64,000 nucleotides of DNA from Haematobia irritans (taxonomy: Eukaryota; Arthropoda; Insecta; Diptera; Muscidae): NCBI RefSeq assembly GCF_050003625.1, contig NC_134398.1, forward strand, positions 68,642,891 to 68,706,890. Reading direction: 5' to 3'. Positions 1-11,069 of the stretch are shown in pieces. Below the pieces are notes generated by a model. That model was not told where the DNA came from. It made no database searches and saw only the letters and a list, made by a program, of their open reading frames with translations. The first letter of the stretch is position 1, and every line of letters starts with the position of its first letter. The translations under genes were made by a program, and so were the position numbers.

Positions 1-497
1 CACTTCAGCAACCAACATGTTTAGATAAAGTTCAGCGTATAGCGTGCTTGTGTATCTCAGGCGCATTCAGTAAGACAGGAACAGATTCCCTTAATGACAT
101 GCTGCATCTATTGCCATTTTGGCCAAACAGTCAGCTGCAACAACGGCTGTGAGAAGTATATTGACTACTTTATGAGCTGTCATGATGCGGAGGAAAAGGA
201 ATCAATTAAACACCTCTTGTGTGAGTGTCCTGCATTTTGTGTAAGGCGTAAGCGAATTTTAGGGGCATATAGCTTTAGATTACTGGCGGACCTGGAAAAC
301 GTTAACTTAAGCAGTCTGTTAATGTTTTTGGAACAATCTGGTTGGTCCAACAAAATGAATTAATAGAGAAGGTTCAGCGGTTAAAACCAGAAGTGTCCAT
401 ATGTAATAGGTATTTTTAGTTAAATGTGATATCACAATGGACTGAATAGTCTAAGTGAGTCTGAAACTTAACCGGGCTGCCACTTTAACCTAACCTA
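1..497 (+). mobile_element. LINE (R1/LOA/Jockey-like) 3' end, internally deleted
   Basis: The left edge encodes, in the frame starting at base 3, the end of a non-LTR reverse transcriptase (a stretch like QRIACLCISGAF). From 94 to 363 a different frame encodes the last domain of such elements, with the Cys/His block ending HLLCECPAF. The RNase H core that normally separates these parts is absent, so this copy carries an internal deletion with a frame change. The 3' untranslated part (364-497) ends in CCTAA repeats. This same tail is found on the SINEs at 10736 and 55452, and inverted at 44990. The copy is dead. The clade call comes from family resemblance only. Confidence 0.75.
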
Positions 498-737
498 ACC
501 TATAAATGGGAGCTATATCTAAATTTGATCAAAATCGGTTAATAATTGCGACCGGAATCCTGCGAACAACAAATACATGGACAGACGGACGGACACCAAA
601 GGGTAGATCGACTCGGGAGGTGATTCTGAGTCGATCGGTATATATTTTATGGGATCTAAAATCAATATTTCTGGTAGGCACATTTTTTGGCAGATCAAAG
701 TTATTATACCCTGACCACTATGTGGTTTAGGGTATAA
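498..737 (-). mobile_element. DINE/Helentron-like 5' end fragment
   Basis: Read on the minus strand, this begins with a TATACCCT..AGGGTATA inverted pair, a GAGTCGATCTACC block and a GTCCGTCCGTCTGTCC microsatellite. That is the order seen in the fuller DINE copies at 834 and 5878. It is truncated after the start of the tandem-repeat region. Confidence 0.6.
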
Positions 738-1391
738 AAATTAATTGATACAACTAACCTTTTAATCAAACTCGGGGTAATAAGGGGACTATATATTTCC
801 TATGTCAGTTAAGAACTTAACTGCTGAAATTTTTATACCCTGCGCCACACTGTGGAACAGGGTATTATAAGTTAGTGCACCCAGAAGGAGACGAGATAGA
901 CACATGGTGTCTTTGGCAATAATGCTCACAGCGGGTCCCTGAGTCGATCTAGCCATGTCCGTCTGTCCGTCCATCCGTCTGTCTGTGAACACATTTTTGT
1001 GATCAATGTTTAGGTTTTTGTAAAATCGACTTAAAATATGGCACAATTATGTGTTTTGGGTCAGAGTAGAACCCTATTGATTTTGGAAGAAATCGGTTCA
1101 GATTTAGATATAGTTCCCATATATATCTTTCGCCCAATATGCACTTATATGTACCCAGAAGCCAGAGTTTTACCCTTATATGGTTGAAATTTTGCACAAA
1201 CATAACACTTGGTCGTGTAGCAGCGTTGTCTGAATTGTTTCACTAAAAACCGCTATATTTGTCAAAAAAAAAATAAAAATGTCAAATGTTGATATTTAAG
1301 AAACTTAGTTTTATTTCACTTAGAATGCATATTAATTTAATTGTATTTATTTTAATTGTACTTCTGTGAGACTATAACAGTATCTACGTTA

Positions 1392-1716
1392 TATTAACTC
1401 CGTTTGCGCACTCGATAAATTTTTATTACTATCACAAATTTTTACTTTTACACCAAAAAGAAGAGTAAACCAGTAAAAACTTGCAGAAGGTAGCACACAA
1501 TTATAAACTGGTTTTAATCATCAACAAATCCAAATGTTTTAGAAAATATCAATATGTTTCGTTTTAATTGGTTTAAAACCGTTGAATTAATGATAAATTC
1601 GTGAACGTGTACATTTTTGCTCATTTTATCCAAGAGAGTGAAACCCATTCTTACTGTCTTGCAAGTTTATACTGAATACTCGTAGCTTTTATTGGAAAAG
1701 TACGCAAACAATTTTT
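1392..1716. repeat. MITE with GTTTGCG termini
   Basis: It starts TTAGCTCC-like/GTTTGCGCAC and ends GTACGCAAAC. Related copies lie at about 28165-28930 (same position in hAT copy 2, split by an L MITE) and 57990-58430 (diverged). It is non-coding. Confidence 0.5.
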
Positions 1717-1737
1717 TCATTTTAAAAAACTACACCG

Positions 1738-1905
1738 AAAAAAAGTGAACTATTATTTACGAGAAATGAACTATCCTATAGTAAGATTGACCATGATTTG
1801 GCGCCAAAGATTTTTTTCGTCTAGTTAAGTACATGATTTTCTTACAAATAGGTTCATACATTGCATCGTATTTTAGTTCATTTTTACTACGCTTAGGGAT
1901 GAAGT
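1738..1905. repeat. MITE family C
   Basis: It contains GTGAACTATT, GACCATGATTTGGCGCCAAAG and repeated TTCATTTTTAC-type blocks. These are shared with 11640-11740 (partial) and 59787-59950. It is non-coding, and its exact ends are uncertain. Confidence 0.45.
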
Positions 1906-2548
1906 TACTCACACTCATTCAAAATATTCCTGTTATTCGGAAAAATTAACAAATTTTATGGGAAAACTATATTATAAAAGTGGTTTGTAAGAAACTGTTT
2001 GTCAGTATAATTTTCAATAATACAAATAAGAAATGTTTCGTACAATTAAGTTCAAATTTCTATACTGGTTTTCATTTCGTGAATGTGCGTGAGTGAAATT
2101 GGCTACCACACGTAAACATTTTGCTTCGTGAATGTGCGTGAGTGTGAGTAAAATTTCAGTCATGCACACACCTCTAATCCACACTTTTTTTTAGAATCAA
2201 AACAACCAACAACAGCATAAAAGACGCAATAACAAATACAAACAATCATACGAGATATACAAAACGAGATATACCCTCATACGATGCAATGATTTCATTG
2301 CTCTCTTCTCACTTAATTTTCCACGATTATATTAACTACTTTTTATTCTACTTTATCCAAAATTGTCAATTTGAGGAAAAATACTCCAACTTATAAAAAA
2401 AGGGGAAGGGAAGGGGAGCTGTAGGAAGCCATCATACGAATCTGTAATGTGGTTAAGTTCATTTTTACTACAAAACTTTTTTTCCATACACATTTTTTTT
2501 CTAGTAAATTGTCCACATTTCGTAGTAAGATTTTTATATCACCTGTAT

Positions 2549-4069
2549 TATACCCTCCACCATAGTATGGGGTATATTACCTTTGCCATTCCGTTTGTAA
2601 CACATCGAAATATTGCTCTAAGACCCCATAAAGTATATATATTCTGGGTCGTGGTGTAATTCTGAGTCGATCTGAGCATGTCCGTCCGTTTGTTGAAATC
2701 ATGCTAACTTCCGAACGAAACAAGCTAACGACTTGAAACTTGGCACAAGTAGTTGTTATTGATGTAGGTCGGATGGTGTTGCAAATGGGCCATATCGGTC
2801 CACTTTTACGTATAGCCCCATATAAACCGATCCCCAAATTTGGCTTAGGGATCCTCTAAGAGAAGCAAATTTCATCCGATCGGGCTGAAATATGGTACAT
2901 GATGTAAGTATATGGTCTCTAATAACTGTGCAAAAATTGGTCCACATCGGTCAATAATTATACATAGCCCTCATATAAACCGATCCCCCGATTTGGTTTG
3001 CGGAGTCTCTAGGAGAAGCAAATTTAATCCGATCCGGCTGAAATTTGGTACATGGTGTTAGTATATGGCCTCTAATGACCATGCAAAAATTGGTCCACAT
3101 CGGTCCATAATTATATATAGCCCCCATATAATCCGATCACCAGAAGAGGTCTCCGGAGCCTCTTGGAAAACCAAAATTCATCTGATTCAGTTGAAATTTG
3201 GTACGTGGTGTTAATATATGGCCTCAAACACCAATCCAAAAATTGGTCGAAATCGGTCCATAATTATATATAGCGCCCATATAAACCGATCCCCAGATTT
3301 GGCCTCCGGAGCCCCTTGGAAGAGCAAAATTCAACCGATTCTGTTAGAATTTGGTACGTGATGTTAGTATATGGTATCCAACAACCATGCACGAATTGGT
3401 TCATATCAGTCATAATTATATATAACCCCCATATAAACCGATCCCCAGATTTGACCTTCGGTGCCTTTTGGAGAAGCAAAATTCATCCGATCTGGTTTAA
3501 ATTTGGTACGTGGTGGTAGTATATGATATTTAACAACCATGCCAAAAGTGGTCCATATCAGTCCATAATCATATATAGCCCCCATATAAACCGATTCCGA
3601 GATTTGGTTTTGGAGCCACTTGGAGGAGCAAATTTCATCCGACTCAGTTGAAATTTGGTACATTGTGCTAGTATATGGCCGTTAACAACCATGGCTAATT
3701 AGGTCCATATCGGTCTATAGTTATATATAGCCCTCAGATAAATCGATCCGCAATCACACAAAAATTGGTCCATATCAAGTTCATAATTTTATATAGCCCC
3801 CATATTTCAATTCTGGCTCCCTACGTACCGTGCAGAAGTCCATATCGATTCGTAATTATTTGTAGACTTACCTATACATACCTTTTTTGTCTAATATATA
3901 CCACGTATGGACTAACTCACAATTTAGAAAACGATGTTAAGAAGTTTTAAGGTAACACAACCCAAGTAATTCGATTGTGAATGACATTCTTTCGTAGAAG
4001 TTTCTACGCAATCCATGGTAGAGGGTACATAAGATTCGGCCTGGCCGAACTTACGGCCGTATATACTTG
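2549..4069 (+). mobile_element. DINE/Helentron-like element, third subfamily
   Basis: The 5' end is TATACCCTCCACCATAG with GGGGTATATT. A short GTCCGTCCGTTTG follows, then a tandem array, then a 3' end with AGAGGGTACATAAG. The 3' hairpin at 4035-4049 (TTCGGCC/GGCCGAA) precedes a terminal CTTG. It has the same layout as the copies at 834 and 5878 but a different sequence family. It is nested in hAT copy 1. The inverted copy is at 13787-14771. Confidence 0.7.
2793..3745 (+). repeat. Tandem array, about 153-bp unit, six units
   Basis: The block ATATAAACCGATCCCCA recurs near 2825, 2979, 3131, 3283, 3436 and 3588. Spacing is 152-154 bp, with substitutions between units. It lies inside the DINE at 2549 and is the internal repeat of that subfamily. 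Confidence 0.75.
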
Positions 4070-4347
4070 TTTTTATAATACAATCAACGATGTATTAACT
4101 ACTGTGTTGGAAATTTATTTAAGGAAAAATACTTCCCATTTCGTAGTTAGTGAACTAAAAACAATTTACTGAAATTTTAGAAGTTTTCCTTTAAATAAGT
4201 TATTTTCGTTAAGGTTACGAAAAATGAGCTATATTAGAGTAAATTTTTTGAACTATTTGGAAGTTAAAATGATCGTTAAATTTACAAGACACTTTTTTCT
4301 ATGTAATACCACATTCAAAACTTTATTTCTTTAATGTTTTCTTGCAT

Positions 4348-4813
4348 ACACCGAAAAAAAGTATTACCGGTTCCAAAGATTTTGTCTTTACACTAATAAT
4401 TTTGATATTGATTCCGATTCAGATTTGAATTTATTCGTTTTTTTCAGCTTTTTCTTCATGAGCTGAGAGAACTTATATTTCCAAATTCAGACTCGACTTC
4501 AAGTAGAAATTATTCTATGTATCAAGTAAAAACGTCTTTAAAATAAAGTGTCGAAAAACATCTAGTGTTGAACGCTTTTTTGCTTTTTTAAAGACGATTT
4601 CACTAATTTTTAAGAATTTTCAGAATTGACCTTATTGACCTTTCATGTCAAGATTACCCAGTTTTAAGTTTAATCACTTAACTATAAGGACAAAACGACT
4701 GACAAGTTTGTCGACTTTTGGAAAAGGAAAAAACTTTATATTAGAGAATTGCACAAGTTCGTATTTTAAGGTCATGAAATCTTTGGCCTCACAACAATAT
4801 TGTTTTCAATGTA
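4348..4813 (+). repeat. M1 MITE (truncated copy)
   Basis: It starts CACCGAAAAAAAGTATTACC and ends in the TTTTCAATG/TA context. The inner part includes CGGTTCCAAAGATTTTGTC and ATGAAATCTTTGGCCTCAC. TA flanks both ends. The same insertion site is occupied in hAT copy 2, so it was inside the hAT before that element multiplied. Confidence 0.6.
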
Positions 4814-5877
4814 CATAGCAGTTCATATCTAATTTTTTAACTTAGTAATAACGCCAAAACTTGAGAACATTATAATAACATAATGAGGACAGCATAGACG
4901 AGTCAAAACCTTGACAACAAGGTGTATTTTCGTCAAAAATGCCCCATATAATGGCGGGAATCATTGTTAATGTTGAGCTTTGAAATAAGTGGAAAACCTG
5001 AACCTGGCAGCAAGTGTTCGATAAAAACGCCATTTTGACCATATTTCAATAGAAATATGTCGAAAATAAAAAAATAAAAATTGTTAAAGCGTCATGAAAA
5101 AAAAGCCAGAAAAAATCTAAAAGCTTAATGCATTTTTTTCCGCTAACGACTTCAAAAAAAAAAAAATAGCCAGATTTGGCGGGAAAATGGCTAAATTGGC
5201 AACGCTGTCGTGTAGTCAAGTGTGCGAAAATTGATTGAAATCGTTTCAGATTTAGTTAAAGTTCCCATATATTTTTCGACCGATATGGACTCATATGGGC
5301 CCAGAAGCCAGAGTTTTACCTTAATTTGCTTGACATTTTGCACAAGTAGTACTGTAGTCAAGTGTGCCAAATTTGATTGAAATCGGTTCAAAGTTAGATA
5401 TAGCTCCCATATATATCTTTCACCCGATATGGACTAATATGGCCCCAGAAGCCAGAGTTTTACCCCAACTTGGTTGAAATTTTGCACTACAATTAGCAGT
5501 GTAGTCAAGTGTGCTAAATTTTATTGAAATCGGTTCTGATTTAGATATAGTTACCATATATATCTTTCGCCCGATTTGCACTAATATGACCACAGATGCC
5601 AAAGTTGTACTCTGATTTACGTGAAGTTTTGCACAGGAAGTAGAATTAACATTCTAACTATACTTGCTAAATTTGAATCGGTGCAGATTTAGATATATCT
5701 TTCGCCCGATTTAGACTCATATAACCACAGAGACCAAAGTTTTATCCCGATTTACTTGAAACTTTGCACAGGGAGTACAATTAAGGTTCTGAATATACAT
5801 GTCAATGTTGGTTGAAATCGGTTCATATAACCACAGAGGTCAATACCCACATTTTCCTTCCTTCCTTTTCCCATAAT

Positions 5878-7479
5878 TATACCCTGCGCAACACTGTGGA
5901 ACAGGGTATTATAAGTTAGTGCATATGTTTGTAACACTCAGAAGGAGACGAGATAGACACATGGTGTCTTCGGCAATAATGCTCAGGGTGGGTCCCTGAG
6001 TCGATATAATAATGTCCGTCTGTCCGTCCGTCCGTCTGTCTGTGAACACATTTTTGTGATCAAAGTCTAGTTCGCAATTTAAGTCCAATCGCCTTCAAAT
6101 TTGGCACATGTTCCTAATTTGGGACAGAATAGAACCCTATTGATTTTGGAAGAAATCGGTTCAGATTTAGATATAGCTCCCATATATATTTGCTTGAAAT
6201 TTTGTACAAACATAACACTTAGTCGTATAGTCGTATGTGCAAAATTTGATTGAAATCGGTTCAGATTTAGATATAGCTCCCATATATATCTTTCGCCCGA
6301 TATGGACTTATATGGCCCCAGAAGCCTGATTTGTGGCCGAATTTGGTTGAAATTTTGCACTAGGAGTAAAATTAGTAGTATAGTCAAGTGTGCAAAATTT
6401 GATTGAAATCGGTTCAGATTTAGATGTAGCTCCCATATATATATCTTTCGCCCGATTTGGACTAATATGGTCCTAAAAGCCAGAGTTTTGGTCCAATTTG
6501 GTTGAAATTTTGCACAGGGAGTAGATTTAGCATTATAGCTATGCGTGCCAAATTTGGTTGAAATCGATTCAGATTTAGATATAGCTCCCATATATATCTT
6601 TCGCCCGATATGCACTTATATGGACCCAGAAGCCAGAGTTTTATCCCGATTAGCTTGCAATTTTACACAAGGAGTACAATTGGTAGCATAGTCACGTGTG
6701 CCAAATTTGATTGAAATCGGTTCAGATTTAGATATAGCTCCCATATATATCTTTCGTCCGATTTGGACTTATATGGCCTCAAAAGCCAAAGTTTTGCCCT
6801 GACTTGCTTCAAATTTTGCACAAGGAGTACGTTTTATAGCATCGGTAATTGTACCAAATTTGAAATCAGTTCAGATTTAGATATAGCTCCCATATCTAGC
6901 TTTCCCGATTTACACTCATATGACCACAGAGGCCAATTTTTAACTCCGATTTAGATGAAATTTTGCACAGGGAGTAGAATTAGCATTCTAGCTATGCGTG
7001 CCAAATTTGGTTGAAATCGGTTCAGATTTAGATATAGCTCCCATATATATGTTTTTCTGATTTCGACAAAAATTGTCAAAATACCAACATTTTCCTTGTT
7101 AAATCGCCACCTCTTAGTCGAAAAGTTGTAAAAATGACTCTATTTTTCTTAAACTTTTAATACATATATATCAAGCGATAAATCATAAATAAACTTTTGC
7201 GAAGTTTCCTTAAAATTGCTTCAGATTTAAATGTTTCCCATATTTTTTTACTAAAATTGTGTTCCACCCTAGTGCATTAGCCAACTTAAATTTTGAGTCT
7301 ATAGATTTTGTAAAAGTCTATCAAATTCTGTCCAAATCGAGTGATATTTAGATGTATGTATTTATATATAGCCCACAACACATTTGACGGATGTGATATG
7401 GTATCGAAAATTTAGATCTACAAAGTGGTGCAGGGTATAATATAGTCGGCCCCGCCCGACTTTAGCCTTTCCTTACTTG
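5878..7479 (+). mobile_element. DINE/Helentron-like element nested in the outer DINE
   Basis: The start is TATACCCTGCGCAACACTG. A GTCCGTCTGTCCGTCC microsatellite lies near 6014. A tandem array of about 150-bp units follows. The 3' part has GCAGGGTATA, a hairpin at 7444-7461 (AGTCGG/CCGACT) and terminal CTTG at 7476-7479. The sequence after it (TTTTACTAACATTGAGTTCC) repeats the tail of the outer DINE at about 7243, so two members of one subfamily are nested. Confidence 0.75.
6150..7045 (+). repeat. Tandem array, about 150-bp unit
   Basis: The block CGGTTCAGATTTAGATATAG recurs near 6257, 6406, 6559, 6716, 6866 and 7017 (149-157 bp apart), each followed by CTCCCATATATATC. It is the interior of the DINE at 5878. 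Related units of the outer DINE lie at 1090-1212 and 5216-5830. Confidence 0.75.
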
Positions 7480-7604
7480 TTTTTTTACTAACATTGAGTT
7501 CCACCCTAGGGCATTAGCCGACTTAAATTTAAAGTCTATAAATTTTGTAGAACTCCGGCAAGTTTTGTCCAGATCTAGTCAGATTTAAATATATGTATAT
7601 GGGA

Positions 7605-8547
7605 ACATAAAAAGTTTACTGGATCCAAAGATTTTGACCTTCCCTTTTTGGATTTTGGTATTGATTCCGAGCCAAAGATGCAGCTTCTTTAAAATAAAGA
7701 ATTATTTTAGTGACCTATCTGGCTTTACATCTAGGACCAATAATATTAAAATTAGGATACAGATCTTTTTTATCAAATTTTCATTCTCTTTTCGCGGTTT
7801 ATTAATAAAGGTACTCACGTACAAACAAATGCCAGTTTAAAAATCCAAATTATAACGGATACTTCAAAGTAAAAAATGTTTTCTTAATTCCAAACAAACT
7901 TTAAACCAAAGACGCTAAATCCTCAAAATAAGTCATAGCCTATATTTGAAGCGTTTTTATCTTAAATCTAAAGTTTCAATATTTCAGTTAATTTAACCCT
8001 GGAAAGTCATCCTTATTTTTTGTACACTAACGTCATCCCTCGTCATTTTGACTACGGCATATTTCAAGACGCTATAATTTGCATTGTGAGCCAAAATGAG
8101 AACCAAATTTGAGAATATTTTCTTATTCAATATGTTTTTAATTAGTATACAACAAAAATTCATAAAATAGTTTAATTAGTATAGCTTAAATTTACCATTT
8201 CCCAATCGACTAAAATACATTTTAGATCGAAATTGAAATTATGCGTCGTCATTTTGACGAAGGATGACTGTCCAGGGTTAAGGACAATTTCTTTAAATCC
8301 AAAATGTGTTTCTTTACTTTAAGGAAAATTAGCCTTAGTCCAAAGACATGCGACTTTAACGAAGGGATGCAAATTTACAAAATTGGTGTATGAAAATGAA
8401 AAAAATGTTTGAAGAAAAGATTATACACTTTATTTTAACCAAAATTTCATTATTTTAAAGAAATTTGTCCTTAATATTTTGTAAATTTCGAATCCTAAGA
8501 TTTAGGTTGCGTAATATTTAATATCACGTAAATATTTTTTTCAGTGT
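7605..8547 (+). repeat. M1 MITE (diverged copy) split by a piggyBac-type MITE
   Basis: The left part resembles other M1 copies (GATCCAAAGATTTTGACC, GATTCCGAGCCAAAGATGC). The right part ends TTTTTTTCAGTG with TA beyond it. It sits in the tail of the outer DINE, where the nested DINE has uninterrupted sequence (TATATAGCCCACAACAC). Confidence 0.5.
7997..8277. repeat. piggyBac-type MITE
   Basis: The 281-bp element has CCCTGG/CCAGGG ends, with extended inverted repeats ending AGTCATCCTT. It is bordered by TTAA on both sides (7993-7996 and 8278-8281). TTAA duplication with CCC..GGG ends is typical of piggyBac. It has no coding capacity. A diverged relative is at 60653-60932. Confidence 0.75.
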
Positions 8548-8819
8548 AGCGCACAACACATTGGATATGCTATCGAAAATGGGGATCTACAACGTAGTGC
8601 AGGGTATAAAAAGTCGGCCCCGCCCGACTTTAGACTTTCCTTACTTGTGTCAGTTAACCGGAGAGAAGATATTGACAATTTATTTTCTGTTAACTGACAG
8701 TTAAAGCCTAACGGAGCTACATGAAAATGACCGCAAGTCAGTTAAAAAAGTGATGGATGTTTTTTTTTTAATAAAAATTTATTAAAAAAAAAAAAAAAAA
8801 ACAAATTTTAATCATACTC

Positions 8820-9090
8820 GGGGTTCTATTATAACTAAAGTCCGACATGTACCATTATTATGGGCCGATATGGACCAATTTGTCAGAAGGCATATACTAA
8901 GATCGCGAACCAAATTTCAGCCGGATCGGATGAAATTTTCTCTTCCAAGGAGCTACGGAAGTCAAATCTGGGGGTTATGATTTGGTCCATTGCAATTCCG
9001 TACCACTACTTGTACTACTTGTACCAAGTTTTAAGCTGGGAGTTTGCGTGATTTCAACAGACGGACGGACGGACACCGATAGATCGACTC
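8820..9090 (-). mobile_element. DINE fragment (2549-type), reversed
   Basis: Minus-strand reading gives the microsatellite GTCCGTCCGTCCGTCTGTTG and then one unit of the 153-bp repeat (GATATGGACC, GATCGGATGAAATTT). Both ends are missing. Bases 9091-9410 hold no feature I can name. Confidence 0.5.
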
Positions 9091-9414
9091 AGAATTTTGG
9101 TGTTTTTTGGCATTCGGGAATTGGCATCACTGTCTTGATGAGGCCAAAATAATCCTTCCTTTGTAACTACAGGATTGTTGTTATCGCAGTAACCATCCAA
9201 AACGCCATATTGTGGATAGACTACAGGCCGATCTTAATTTTCTCTAGATTAGGCGGCAAGATACTCTTGTCGAAGTGTTGAGAAGCTACAAGGATAATCC
9301 TGTCTTAGTCACAGACACCATATTGCTGTAGAATCGGAAGTACTGCGAATCGAAGTTTGCAAAATTATCATTCAATAAGTTCACTTTTTACAAAAAAAAA
9401 AACTTAAAATAATT

Positions 9415-9551
9415 AATTTTAGATTGTTATTGAAATTCTGCTATATTTTTCATTACAGGCACCTTCATTAAATAAAAAAATTAAAATAATTTTAGATTGT
9501 TATTGAAATTCTGCTATATTTTTCAGGGTGCATGTACCTTCATTAAATATC
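9415..9551 (+). repeat. 73-bp tandem duplication upstream of an exon
   Basis: AGATTGTTATTGAAATTCTG occurs at 9421 and again at 9494, with the surrounding 60-70 bases repeated. Each copy ends in an acceptor-like tract (TTTTTCATTACAG and ATATTTTTCAG). It lies just before the true acceptor at 9581-9582. Confidence 0.7.
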
Positions 9552-9582
9552 CAATACCAATGCAATATTTTTCTCTTTTCAG

Positions 9583-9634
9583 GTGCTACTGTTGTGTCGT
9601 GGCGTGTAAATAACCAGGAGCAGTTATTTGTCAG
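9583..9634 (+). CDS. Glucose-6-phosphate 1-epimerase-like gene, upstream exon
   Basis: This 52-nt exon follows TTCTCTTTTCAG and precedes GTATGT. It encodes GATVVSWRVNNQEQLFV, the N-terminal strand region of glucose-6-phosphate 1-epimerases (aldose-epimerase beta-sandwich fold), which interconvert the alpha and beta anomers of hexose 6-phosphates in the cytosol. It starts in phase 1 after a G, making the Gly codon with the preceding exon. It ends with AG, which makes a Ser codon with the first base of the exon at 42930. I could not find the first exon, which should encode about 20 residues; it is probably left of the window. The next coding exon is 33.3 kb away. I read the continuity from phase and family order, not from a transcript. 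Confidence 0.85.
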
Positions 9635-9761
9635 GTATGTAAAAACGCAAACACTTTACTGTTAATTAAGGGAACCGAAATAATGGTTAAACTTTTTTGG
9701 CCTCCACTACTAAATATTATAATAGGGAACATCTGTAGGTCTATAATAATGTATAGATACA

Positions 9762-10241
9762 TTTTGCTTCAATTAATAAATTAATTGATACAATTAACTT
9801 TTTAATCAAGAAAGAAACATTAAGTTAATTGAGCCAATGATTGAAAATGTTTGAATATTTAATTAAAAAATTAATAAAATAATCAAATAAAATACAATTA
9901 ACTTTTTAACCAAACTGGTAAAAGTTTATTTCAAACAATCAATTTTTTGATCAAACTAAAAACACAAAGTCTGTTAGGAATTTAATTGAAAATAGTTACG
10001 TTAATTTAGTTTTGCAATCAACATCAATTAATTTTTTAATAGAATCAATTAAAAAATAATTGAAATTTGCTAATGACATCATTTTTTTATTTTGAAACTA
10101 ATTTTTCCATCAAGTATTTTTTTATGCCCAATTAAAACTGTGATTGATACTATCATTTTTGTGATTGAAGAAATTTCAATTAAAAATTAATTGAATCAAT
10201 TAATTTTGTGATTGAATCAAAAAAAAATGTTGTGTGTACAT
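9762..10241. repeat. L MITE (rich in AATTGATT-type motifs)
   Basis: Almost the whole stretch is built from TTAATTGA/TCAATTAA words, with ATTGTGATTGATACTATCATTTTT near the right end in two parts. The right end is GTTGTGTGTAC. Copies lie at 28343-28757, 47817-48168 and 50025-50303. It is non-coding. From 10242 to 10735 I see no named feature. Confidence 0.6.
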
Positions 10242-10735
10242 GGTTCTTCGCGGTGCAGAGCTACATAATTTTCATAGCCTTCGATATAGATCTGGCGGGG
10301 GGAAATGACTCATTATGGGTCTTACAGCTAATTTCTAATGTAAATTACATACTCGAATTATTCGTCTCAATTTGAACCATTTCCACCACCACTATGCATT
10401 ATCTTACAATCCCTTAATCTTATTTTTTATATCGATTTGTTACGACCAGAGATGGTCCGAGTAGCAATTTGTTGGATTTTCTACTGTCAAAAAGTTGTCA
10501 ACGAAAACGTCATACACCTGTTTAAAACGTTAAAAACTGAGTAAATGCCAAAAATACTTGCAGGGTCCTATTTTTAATATGCTAAGACATGAAAACGTCA
10601 TATTGAAGTATTTTAGATTTTTTTATTAAATTAATATTTTGACATTTTTAACCAAAAGGAATTATCATAATTTGGAAAAAACGGTAAAAATGTAAGCCAT
10701 AATTGTTCTTAAAAACATATAATTTACAAATTCGC

Positions 10736-11059
10736 GGAAGCCATCATGGTGCAATGGTTGGCAGCCCGCCTTGCGTACACAAGATCGTGGTTTCGAACCC
10801 AGCTTCGACCAAAGAGCAAGAAGTTTTTCAGCGGTGGATTATCCCATCTCAGTAATGCTGGTGACATTTCGAAGTGTTTTAAAGCTTCTCTAAGTGGTTT
10901 CACTGGAATGTGGAACGTCGTTTGGACTCAGCTATAAAAGAAGTTCCTTGTCATTGTGGCAGCACTCGGAGATAAGAGAGAAGTTCACCTCTATGGTATC
11001 ACAATGGACTGAATAGTCTAAGTGAGCCTAAAATATCGGGGTGCCCTTATACCTAACCT
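10736..11059 (+). mobile_element. tRNA-headed SINE with 10-bp target duplication
   Basis: The head has A-box-like TGGTGCAATGG and B-box-like GGTTTCGAACC. The body contains TTTTTCAGCGGTGGATTATC. The tail contains ACAATGGACTGAATAGTC and CCTAACCT. The duplication ACAAATTCGC lies at 10726-10735 and 11060-11069. The tail matches the LINE 3' end at about 430-497. It is the same family as 55452-55801. Confidence 0.85.
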
Positions 11060-11069
11060 ACAAATTCGC

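Larger units (their letters stand above)
1221..5207 (+). mobile_element. hAT-type element (copy 1), no intact transposase
   Basis: The terminal inverted repeats begin CAGCGTTG and end CAACGCTG. They are flanked on both sides by the 8-bp duplication TCGTGTAG (1213-1220 and 5208-5215). Removing the element restores the DINE repeat sequence around it. Eight-bp duplications with CAG termini are diagnostic of hAT. No transposase frame survives. The interior is occupied by other MITEs (1392-1716, 1738-1905, 4348-4813) and a DINE (2549-4069). A second copy of the same subfamily lies at 28040-37036. Confidence 0.8.
834..8647 (+). mobile_element. DINE-1/Helentron-like non-autonomous element (outer copy)
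   Basis: The 5' end is TATACCCTGCGCC followed by an inverted AGGGTATT. A GTCTGTCCGTCC microsatellite lies at about 957-990, followed by tandem units containing GGTTCAGATTTAGATATAG. The 3' end (8590-8647) has GCAGGGTATA, a hairpin at 8612-8629 (AGTCGG/CCGACT) and terminates in CTTG. Sub-terminal inverted repeats, a GTCY microsatellite, a 3' hairpin and insertion into a T run match the known architecture of DINEs, which are non-autonomous Helentron relatives. It encodes no protein. It is interrupted by a hAT (1221-5207), a second DINE (5878-7479) and an M1 MITE (about 7605-8547). The class assignment is inferred from architecture. Confidence 0.7.
788..8745 (+). repeat. MITE family B, split by a DINE insertion
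   Basis: Bases 788-833 and 8648-8745 are the two halves of a MITE whose intact form is at 54138-54343 (inner GTCAGTTAAGAACTTAACTG-type motif, outer end CTAACGGAGCTACATG). The halves rejoin in the middle of a T run, and everything between them is the DINE nest. The left terminal repeat of this copy is missing. Confidence 0.6.

Noticed and set aside
2793..3745. Regularly spaced repeats resembling a CRISPR array
   Set aside because: Units are about 153 bp, contiguous and degenerate, in a eukaryotic DINE; there are no short repeats with unique spacers.
2577..7045. Many 60-180 residue open frames such as those at 6079-6615 (minus)
   Set aside because: They lie in DINE tandem repeats, repeat with the unit length, and have no protein features.
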